A stretch of DNA of 36,412 nt from NCBI GenBank assembly GCA_012521995.1, contig JAAYLH010000026.1, positions 1 through 36,412 of the forward strand. Direction: 5' to 3'. Positions 19,596 to 25,378 of the stretch are shown one piece after another. This DNA comes from Bacteroidales bacterium (lineage in GTDB: Bacteria > Bacteroidota > Bacteroidia > Bacteroidales > UBA7960). The position numbers were made by a program, and so were the translations under genes. Every line of letters begins with the position of its first letter. Position 1 is the first letter of the stretch. The notes under the pieces were generated by a model that saw nothing but the letters and a program-made list of their open reading frames with translations, was not told where the DNA came from and ran no database searches.

Positions 19596-19680
19596 TTCAG
19601 GTATAATTTTTGTTACGAAATCATAAAATTTCATATGTAATTTTCTTTTTATTTTACTAGTATGTAACAAAAATCCTGAA
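19596..19680. repeat. Interrupted inverted repeat before the lipoprotein gene
   Basis: ATTTTTGTTAC (19606-19616) is inverted as GTAACAAAAAT (19664-19674). Beyond a TATA insert (19602-19605) on the left arm, TTCAGG (19596-19601) matches CCTGAA (19675-19680). The arms give 17 matched bases around an AT-rich centre of 47 bases, which holds a smaller GAAAT/ATTTC hairpin. The right arm ends three bases before the lipoprotein ATG at 19684. Confidence 0.55.
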
Positions 19681-19683
19681 CCC

Positions 19684-20550
19684 ATGAAAACAAAAAAAAC
19701 GATCAGACAACGGATGTTCCTCCTTGCCCTGGTGGTTTTATCCCTTCCGGGATGTGCCACCCTCGACAAAGCAGCCCTCAATGAATTACAGCGGGTGCCT
19801 TTCGAACCCCTCGCCCTGCAGCCCTCCTTCGATGTCTACCAGATCAGGCTCGACATTATCAGGGCCAAGGATTCGGTAACACAATCCGATTCAACCATCA
19901 CCGAAGAAGCTCAAGCCTATCAAACGCTCGGGTTTTATCTGGGCAACGGGCTCTTTTATGACCTGAACAACAATCTCTCCCTGCTGATTCCCGATCTGTA
20001 CCAACTCAACCCTGCCGAAGGATTTACCATCGAAGAGGCGGATCACAGCACCTACCAGGAGGCGATATACCGTCGTGAGCCTGATGCCTTTATTGTTGAA
20101 TATCCCGGCCTGATTCGTTGGGTAAGGAAAGCCGATTTAACCATAACCGACAGTACCCTGACCTTCAGCAGAGGGCTGCTGAACAAATATTCCCTGTCGT
20201 GGACTGACTCGACCCTGAAGCATAAGGGCCTGGTCTTCTCTACTAAAATCCTGCCCGAACCAGGGGGCTTCTATGTCCCCCGTCTTCTTTTTCGGAGGCA
20301 TTACCATCAGGACGGGCAAACAATAAGCCTGGAAAACAACTATCGCATTGTCAGGGATAATGATGCCATCCTCATCTTCAGGAGAAATCTTTTTGGCAGG
20401 TTTAAGCAGTTCCTGACTATGGAGCGATCGCATTCCGACTTGTATATTTACGACAAGCGCCAGCGTGGCCTCAAAATATCCTTCCGTGGCTCCGAACTGA
20501 TCATTTACGAAAACAGGCGCGAGCTAAAAAGATACCTGCTCCACCAGTGA
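19684..20550 (+). CDS. Lipoprotein of unknown function
   Basis: I do not recognise this family. It has 288 residues with a basic N-terminus, a hydrophobic stretch (FLLALVVLSLPG) and a lipobox LPGC with the lipidated cysteine at 24. The residues after the cysteine (CATLDKAA) do not look like the acidic export signal that sends some Bacteroidota lipoproteins to the cell surface, so a periplasm-facing position is more likely. The body alternates short hydrophobic and polar runs, suggesting beta structure, and has three near-repeats of a DSTL/DSTI word (TQSDSTITE, ITDSTLTF, TDSTLKH). A terminator follows. No neighbour suggests a function. Confidence 0.75.
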   Translation: MKTKKTIRQRMFLLALVVLSLPGCATLDKAALNELQRVPFEPLALQPSFDVYQIRLDIIRAKDSVTQSDSTITEEAQAYQTLGFYLGNGLFYDLNNNLSLLIPDLYQLNPAEGFTIEEADHSTYQEAIYRREPDAFIVEYPGLIRWVRKADLTITDSTLTFSRGLLNKYSLSWTDSTLKHKGLVFSTKILPEPGGFYVPRLLFRRHYHQDGQTISLENNYRIVRDNDAILIFRRNLFGRFKQFLTMERSHSDLYIYDKRQRGLKISFRGSELIIYENRRELKRYLLHQ

Positions 20551-20577
20551 TTCTGCTCAGAAATGATGTTATTTTTG

Positions 20578-20607
20578 AAAGCGCAACCCAAGGGCTGCGC
20601 TTTTTTT
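20578..20607 (+). terminator. Rho-independent terminator of the lipoprotein gene
   Basis: AAAGCGCA (20578-20585) pairs with TGCGCTTT (20596-20603) around a ten-base loop and runs into seven Ts ending at 20607. It lies 27 bases after the lipoprotein stop codon. Confidence 0.88.
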
Positions 20608-20697
20608 GTTTTTCCTGAAAGTTATGTCCGTAAAACAACGCTCCTTTTCGTTTTTTTCGTAATTTGGCAGGTATTAATCGGGGCGCTATATTAAGTT

Positions 20698-20709
20698 TTT
20701 GTTAACAAA
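20698..20709. repeat. Twelve-base palindrome ahead of the Na/Pi gene
   Basis: TTTGTTAACAAA is a perfect palindrome lying 23 bases upstream of the TAnnTTTG box at 20732-20739. That is near the -33 region, a typical place for a regulator site. No known regulator can be assigned. Confidence 0.4.
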
Positions 20710-20731
20710 CCCCTATTGGGTAAGATTTAAG

Positions 20732-20739
20732 TAATTTTG
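20732..20739 (+). promoter_or_regulatory. Candidate -7 promoter box of the Na/Pi gene
   Basis: TAATTTTG matches TAnnTTTG exactly, 28 bases before the ATG at 20768. A clear TTTG at the right distance upstream is missing; the nearest, TTTTTG at 20696-20701, is 30 bases away. The box alone gives moderate support. Confidence 0.45.
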
Positions 20740-20767
20740 ACCCCTTCGAGGATTTAACATCTGACCT

Positions 20768-22468
20768 ATGAATTTTGGCTTTACTCAGATCCTGACCCTT
20801 TTCGGATCCCTCAGCCTGTTCCTCTTTGGGATGAAAACCATGAGCGACGGGATCCAGAAGGTTGCTGGCGATAAAATGCGCTCCATCCTGAGCGCCATGA
20901 CCTCCAATCGTTTTATGGGAGTTTTGACCGGGCTGATTGTTACTACCCTTGTGCAGTCGTCTTCTGCATCAACCGTGATGGTGGTAAGTTTTGTCAATGC
21001 AGGCTTGTTAAATCTTTCCCAGGCCATCGGCGTTATTATGGGCGCCAATATCGGCACTACCACCACTGCCTGGATCATTTCCCTCCTGGGATTCAAGGTC
21101 AGCATTGCGGCCTACTCCCTGCCCCTGATCGCCATTAGCTTTCCCTTGCTGATGATGTCGCGCGAACGCCTGAACTCCCTGGGTGAAACCCTCCTTGGCT
21201 TTGCGCTGCTGTTTATGGGCCTTGAGTTTCTCAAATCCTCGGTACCCGATCTGAACAACAATCCGGAAATCTTTGAAGCCCTGGGCCGCCTCACCGACTA
21301 TGGCTTTTATACAACTCTTATTTTTCTTGGTATTGGTACCCTGCTAACCATCGTCCTTCAGTCCTCCAGCGCCACCATGGCCCTGACCCTGGTGATGTGC
21401 AACAACGGCTGGATAGGCTTTGAACACGGGGCTGCCCTCGTCCTGGGCGAAAACATTGGCACCACAATCACCGCCAACCTCGCTGCCCTGATGGGGAACA
21501 GCCAGGCCAAACGCGCTGCCCTTGCACATACCTTCTTCAATTTGATTGGGGTGATCTGGATGCTGATCATCTTCAAATCCTTTATTGGGCAGATCGACCA
21601 TTTCATGGTGAAATTTGGCCTGGGATCGCCTTTCGCCATCTCAACGATGGTGCCTATCGGGCTCTCCATTTTCCATACCGCCTTTAACATTATCAATACC
21701 TTCCTGCTCATAGGGCTGCTCAAGTATTTCGTAACCGTAGTAGAGTATTTACTGCCTTCGAGGGGCAAAAAATTCGAACGACCTCAGCTGGAGTTCTTCA
21801 GCAGTGGGTTCCTGCAGGCGGCCGAACTCTCCGTCTTCCAGGCAAAAAAGGAAACCATCCGCTTTGCCGAACTGTCCCACCGGATGTTCAACTTCATCCC
21901 TGCCATGATCATCGAAACCGATAAAAAAGAATTTGAGGACCTGAGGGAAAGGGTTAGCAAGTACGAGGAAATCACAGACAGGGTGGAGGTGGAGATCACA
22001 ACCTTCCTTGTCAAGATCTCGAAAAAACAATTGAGCGGCCACGCTGCCGAGGAATTGCGCAGGATGCGTTTGGTTTGTGCTGAGGTAGAAAAGATCGGCG
22101 ACGTGTGCTTTAAGATGTCGACCCTACTGGCCAAGAAAAAGGAAGAGAAGGTATATTTTACCCCGGCCCAGCGCAGTGAGCTGTTCGAAATGTTTAAGCT
22201 CACCAACGATGCCTTCGAGCAAATGCTTGAAAATGCGGAGAAGGGTGAGAGCTTTGCCCGTCAGAACCTCTCGCGCTCCATCCAACTCGAGGCTCGCATC
22301 AATGCCTTCCGCGATGCCGTTGGCGAGGAAGTTATTGAGGACATTGAAAAGGGCGTGGCCCACGTTAAGAGTGCCTTCTACTTCAACAAACTGGTCTCCT
22401 CATGTGAAAAGATCGGCGATACCCTGCTGAACATTTCCGAAGCTGTGGCTGGTGTAAATATCGAATAA
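20768..22468 (+). CDS. Na+/phosphate cotransporter family protein with PhoU-like C-terminal domain
   Basis: It has 566 residues. The membrane part (about 1-330) contains the two inverted-repeat signatures of the NptA/PNaS family: QSSSA at 63-67 with GANIGTT at 92-98, and QSSSA at 198-202 with GENIGTT at 227-233. These build the substrate and sodium sites in the family. Residues about 345-560 are charged and helical, like the PhoU-type tail found in YjbB-like members, and probably regulate transport from the cytoplasm. The likely role is sodium-coupled phosphate movement across the inner membrane; direction and exact substrate are unknown. Confidence 0.9.
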   Translation: MNFGFTQILTLFGSLSLFLFGMKTMSDGIQKVAGDKMRSILSAMTSNRFMGVLTGLIVTTLVQSSSASTVMVVSFVNAGLLNLSQAIGVIMGANIGTTTTAWIISLLGFKVSIAAYSLPLIAISFPLLMMSRERLNSLGETLLGFALLFMGLEFLKSSVPDLNNNPEIFEALGRLTDYGFYTTLIFLGIGTLLTIVLQSSSATMALTLVMCNNGWIGFEHGAALVLGENIGTTITANLAALMGNSQAKRAALAHTFFNLIGVIWMLIIFKSFIGQIDHFMVKFGLGSPFAISTMVPIGLSIFHTAFNIINTFLLIGLLKYFVTVVEYLLPSRGKKFERPQLEFFSSGFLQAAELSVFQAKKETIRFAELSHRMFNFIPAMIIETDKKEFEDLRERVSKYEEITDRVEVEITTFLVKISKKQLSGHAAEELRRMRLVCAEVEKIGDVCFKMSTLLAKKKEEKVYFTPAQRSELFEMFKLTNDAFEQMLENAEKGESFARQNLSRSIQLEARINAFRDAVGEEVIEDIEKGVAHVKSAFYFNKLVSSCEKIGDTLLNISEAVAGVNIE

Positions 22469-22745
22469 GCAGGTTGATCATTGTTTCAGACTTGCCTTCG
22501 GGCAAAACCCCTTTTTGAGATCAGGAGCTCATTGGCTCCCAGTGGGTTGCAATTCCTGTTCATCCATTTATCCTTTCACGATTATCAGCTCTGACCTTTA
22601 TCCCTGCCCGTTTTGGTGCTCACCCGGCAGTTGTTAAACCTTTTCTTTCCTCCCCATTCAATCTGAAATGCAGGACAGAGTCCTTTCCTGAAGCAAGGAA
22701 TGCCCCCCCCCTCGGGGAGGGTATAGTCATTATTCATGCCCTGGC

Positions 22746-22797
22746 TTAAGACGGGATTTCTTCGTGGTTTAGACGTCTTAAACCGGCTAAACCACGA
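22746..22797. repeat. Interlocked inverted repeats (pseudoknot-like order)
   Basis: Arm A TTAAGACG (22746-22753) is complementary to CGTCTTAA (22774-22781). Arm B TCGTGGTTTAG (22762-22772) is complementary to CTAAACCACGA (22787-22797). The order is A, B, A', B', so both can form together only as a pseudoknot. The segment 22766-22784 is also nearly self-palindromic (GGTTTAGACG/CGTCTTAAACC with a bulge), a third competing fold. All arms are exact matches. The function is unknown. Confidence 0.6.
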
Positions 22798-22878
22798 GGA
22801 TGGTACCTGTATGGTATGGGCATGGTCAGCAGGTGTAAACCAGGTTAAGCTGGAATTCCTTAGTGAATTACCGTTCAC

Positions 22879-22912
22879 AAAAAAAGCCACCCCTGGCCGA
22901 GGAGCGGCTTTT
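22879..22912 (-). terminator. Rho-independent terminator of nrfA (minus strand)
   Basis: Read on the minus strand, AAAAGCC (22912-22906) pairs with GGCTTTT (22888-22882). Inside, CTCCT pairs with AGGGG, and a T-run continues to 22879. It starts 21 bases past the nrfA stop codon. Confidence 0.85.
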
Positions 22913-22933
22913 CCGTTAAGGAGCAGGGCAGGA

Positions 22934-24376
22934 TCAGAGTGCGCTGAGCCACTGGGGTAATACCCTGGCTTTCCATTCATCCTTATCCCGGCGCATCTTT
23001 TCGGGGTCGAGTCCGATGAAGCGCTGGGCATTTTCCTTTGTTGAAATATCGGGCAGTTGAATGGGGTATTCGTGGCCATACTTAATGAAAATGGTAGCCA
23101 GGATAATCCGTGCTTCATTCACTTTCTGGATGGAAGTACCCAGTACCCTGAGGGCTTCGGCCGGCGAATGGATGCCCTTACCATTGGCGGCGGCCACCCA
23201 GTCCCAGCGCCATTGTGCGTGGCGGATAAGTTGCAGCACCTCTTTCATATCGGTTTCCGTAGCGCCAGCATCCCAGGCAAATTTGGCTTCGATGTGGACG
23301 GTAGCGAGGTTTTTCTCGGCAATACGCCTCAACTCGGAGATGCGGTCCTGATGATCGTAAACGTTCTTGAGCAGCTCATCTTCGTTTTCGCGGTGACAAA
23401 CCACACAGGAGCCAGAGATGTTGTTCAGGGGGCTCTGGATGTGGTGGTCTGTAAATTTGATTCCTCCTTCGCGTTTATAGGGCATATGGCAGTCGGCGCA
23501 GGCCACGCCGCGCTGTGCGTGGATGCCTGTCATATAGAGCTCATAGTCGGGGTGCTGGGCTTTCAGCATGGGGGTTTTGCTCAGGGCATGGGTAAAGTCT
23601 ACGTGGCCAATGTTGTCGAGGTAAGTTTCCATGTCTTCAGCGGCAAAGCCTTCATCCCAGGGGAATGTGAGGTAATTTCCTTCCTTCCCGAAATAATATT
23701 CTACGTGGCACTGAGCGCAAACCAGAGAGCGCATTTCCTGGCGGGTGGCTTTGCTGATGTCGATGCCCTGGCGTTCGAAGGCTTCAATGAGGGCAGGCCT
23801 GGAGATGCGCAGGTTCATGGTGGCAGGGTCGTGGCAGTCGAGGCAACCGATATGGTTCTGGATATTGGGCCCCATTTCTTCCCAGGTTTGGGCGTAAAAC
23901 CCGGCCACGCCAAGCTCGTTCATCATCCGGGGCACATCGGGGCTCTTGCAGGTCCAGCACGTGGCGGGCTGTGGAATTCCTGTTCGCAGGATGTTCTGCA
24001 CGTCGGTAACGGCGTGGTAGTGGCCGCGGCCTTGGTTGTATTCTCTGGAGAAGGCATAACCAGCCCACATCACCACCAGCTCGGGATAGTTCTCCAGGTA
24101 ATCGATCTTGGCCGATCCCCCATTCTTGCTCGAAAACGTGGTGTCGGCCGTTTTGACGTAGCTCTGGAACTGCCGCGGGAAGTTATCGCCCCAGGCAGCG
24201 TTGTTGGTTTCCCATTCATCGATCGGGTTGATCATCTGGAAATAAAGTTGTGCTTCGCTGCGCCTTTCAAGGATGCTTGCGGCAAACAAACCGATGATAA
24301 ACACGATGACTACTGTGGCAAGAAACAGAACCCAGTTCAGCCAGGGTTTCTTTTTTGATTGCTCTCTGATGCTCAT
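22934..24376 (-). CDS. nrfA: Ammonia-forming cytochrome c nitrite reductase, catalytic subunit
   Basis: NrfA reduces nitrite to ammonium with six electrons on the periplasmic side. It has 480 residues. The active-site haem motif is C140WTCK144, with the lysine ligand that marks NrfA. Four standard motifs follow: C178LDCH, C220AQCH, C293ADCH and C324VVCH, five haems in all. The catalytic tyrosine lies in CHVEYY (Y227) and the catalytic histidine in TGIHAQ (H286). The hydrophobic segment at 14-34 may be an uncleaved anchor or signal sequence. nrfH lies 53 bases upstream on the same strand, so the pair forms the NrfHA complex. Confidence 0.97.
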   Translation of the reverse strand: MSIREQSKKKPWLNWVLFLATVVIVFIIGLFAASILERRSEAQLYFQMINPIDEWETNNAAWGDNFPRQFQSYVKTADTTFSSKNGGSAKIDYLENYPELVVMWAGYAFSREYNQGRGHYHAVTDVQNILRTGIPQPATCWTCKSPDVPRMMNELGVAGFYAQTWEEMGPNIQNHIGCLDCHDPATMNLRISRPALIEAFERQGIDISKATRQEMRSLVCAQCHVEYYFGKEGNYLTFPWDEGFAAEDMETYLDNIGHVDFTHALSKTPMLKAQHPDYELYMTGIHAQRGVACADCHMPYKREGGIKFTDHHIQSPLNNISGSCVVCHRENEDELLKNVYDHQDRISELRRIAEKNLATVHIEAKFAWDAGATETDMKEVLQLIRHAQWRWDWVAAANGKGIHSPAEALRVLGTSIQKVNEARIILATIFIKYGHEYPIQLPDISTKENAQRFIGLDPEKMRRDKDEWKARVLPQWLSAL

Positions 24377-24429
24377 GGTATTTTTAGTTTTGGTTAGTGC
24401 TTGGTTTTATTCAGAGGGTATGTGTTGGG

Positions 24430-25059
24430 TTATTCTTGTTTGGAGACTTCAAGGTCCAGGACTTTAGATGAACGGTTCCCGCTTCCCAGCAGCCATTCAA
24501 GCCAGGAGGGCACCACGGTGGGCAGGCGTTCAACCATTGCATGAGGGGCAGCCGAAAGGCTTTTCACTGTTCCGTGGGGTACTTCGCGGTGGCAGTCCCA
24601 GCACAGTTTGCCGTTGCCTTCTTTGGCTGCTTTGCTTGTAACTTCTACGAGCTGGGTCATCTCGATCATATCCTGGTGGCAACGGATACAGTTTTCCTGG
24701 ACCACCCCAACCCCTGCATGTTTGATCTGGATGACCTGGGGTTCCCAGCGAAAGGTGAACCAGGTGCTGTGGCGCATGCCATCGCTGCCCTTGAAATAAT
24801 ACTTCCTGACGAAATTGTCCTGGGGCACGTGGCAATCCACACAAAGGGCAGCCTGGGCATGGCTGCTTTTTGACCAGGAGGCATACTGGGGGTACATTAC
24901 GTGGCAATTGATGCACGTCTCAGGCTCGTCCGACAAATAGGAGGTAGCCTTCGAAATGTGCACCACCAGCAGCAATATCCCCGTGAAAATCCCTCCCAGG
25001 ATCAAAACGGTCATTCGCCATTTCTCCGGAGGCATCAGGTATTGAAGCAATTTTCTCAT
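24430..25059 (-). CDS. nrfH: Cytochrome c nitrite reductase small subunit, tetrahaem quinol dehydrogenase
   Basis: NrfH anchors NrfA to the inner membrane and passes electrons from menaquinol. It has 209 residues, with one membrane segment at about 15-34 and four haem motifs: C49INCHVM (the CxxCHxM form with methionine typical of NrfH haem 1), C73VDCH, C124IRCH and C153WDCH. The NapC/NirT family resembles it, but the adjacent nrfA and the first motif support NrfH. It is the first gene of the nrfHA pair. A CRP/FNR-type dyad lies 41-56 bases upstream of its start codon. Confidence 0.96.
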   Translation of the reverse strand: MRKLLQYLMPPEKWRMTVLILGGIFTGILLLVVHISKATSYLSDEPETCINCHVMYPQYASWSKSSHAQAALCVDCHVPQDNFVRKYYFKGSDGMRHSTWFTFRWEPQVIQIKHAGVGVVQENCIRCHQDMIEMTQLVEVTSKAAKEGNGKLCWDCHREVPHGTVKSLSAAPHAMVERLPTVVPSWLEWLLGSGNRSSKVLDLEVSKQE

Positions 25060-25099
25060 AAAATCATCGTTTTGGATTATAGCCCGTTTTAAGAAAAAT

Positions 25100-25115
25100 T
25101 GTACCTAAATGTACA
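25100..25115. promoter_or_regulatory. CRP/FNR-type operator candidate ahead of nrfH
   Basis: TGTAC-N6-GTACA is a perfect dyad with the 5-6-5 spacing of CRP-family sites (TGTGA-N6-TCACA in E. coli CRP). It is centred about 48 bases upstream of the nrfH ATG. nrf operons elsewhere are often under FNR/CRP-family control. The exact half-site differs from known CRP and FNR sites, so the regulator is unknown. Confidence 0.45.
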
Positions 25116-25311
25116 TATTAATAGAAATCATTCTTAATTGAAATGATTCGTTTATGTAATTTTTGTTTGGATTAAATTAAAATAGTGAAATATTGAATTG
25201 ATAATCAGTTTTATGGATGAGTTTTGGCTTGGAGGGTAAGAAGGAGAATTTTTTGCATATTCTGGTAGTTTTTTTAGAAATAAGCTATTGATGGGTAGAA
25301 ACTCTGGTTTT

Positions 25312-25334
25312 TATCTTTTAAATCTTTATTTTTG
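25312..25334 (+). promoter_or_regulatory. Candidate promoter of the sensor kinase gene
   Basis: TATTTTTG (25327-25334) matches TAnnTTTG exactly but has no TTTG at the proper distance upstream. TATCTTTT (25312-25319) has one mismatch but follows TTG (25288-25290) by 21 bases. One of these probably serves as the -7 box; which one cannot be decided. Confidence 0.35.
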
Positions 25335-25378
25335 TTGAAAGGAAAATTTTTGAATTCTTCCAATAATAAATCAGTAAG

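Larger units (their letters stand above)
22469..22933. other. 465-base noncoding region rich in inverted repeats
   Basis: This is the gap between the Na/Pi gene and nrfA, which converge. No credible gene is present. It holds TTGCC/GGCAA with a TTCG loop (22492-22505), GGAGC/GCTCC (22524-22539), TTCCT/AGGAA (22685-22700), a run of nine Cs (22703-22711) that forms part of a CCCTC/GAGGG hairpin (22709-22721), the interlocked repeats at 22746-22797, and the nrfA terminator at its right end. The first hairpin may weakly terminate the Na/Pi transcript. Confidence 0.6.
25060..25378. promoter_or_regulatory. Divergent regulatory region between nrfH and the sensor kinase
   Basis: This 319-base, very AT-rich gap must contain the promoters of nrfHA (minus) and the sensor kinase gene (plus). 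On the nrfH side lie the dyad at 25100-25115 and a TATAAT word at 25081-25076 (minus). On the kinase side are TAnnTTTG-like boxes. The middle (about 25116-25290) shows no gene or clear motif. Confidence 0.6.

Noticed and set aside
19542-19634. Possible 30-residue minus-strand peptide (MKFYDFVTKIIPEDERE...)
   Set aside because: The translation looks gene-like in composition, but the region is an AT-rich intergenic repeat with no promoter or homologue I can name. It could be tested by conservation.
22492-22516. Terminator for the Na/Pi gene at the TTGCC-TTCG-GGCAA hairpin
   Set aside because: The stem is only five pairs and the T-run begins six bases after it, so it is at best weak. It is noted inside the noncoding region but not called as a terminator.
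22585-23118. Minus-strand open frame of 177 codons spanning the nrfA end and the noncoding gap
   Set aside because: It overlaps the nrfA 3' end in another frame and crosses the nrfA terminator, the C9 run and the inverted repeats. The translation looks random.
23057-24358. Plus-strand open frame of 433 codons opposite nrfA
   Set aside because: It is antisense to a certain five-haem NrfA gene. Its length follows from the codon use of nrfA, and the translation has no recognisable domain.
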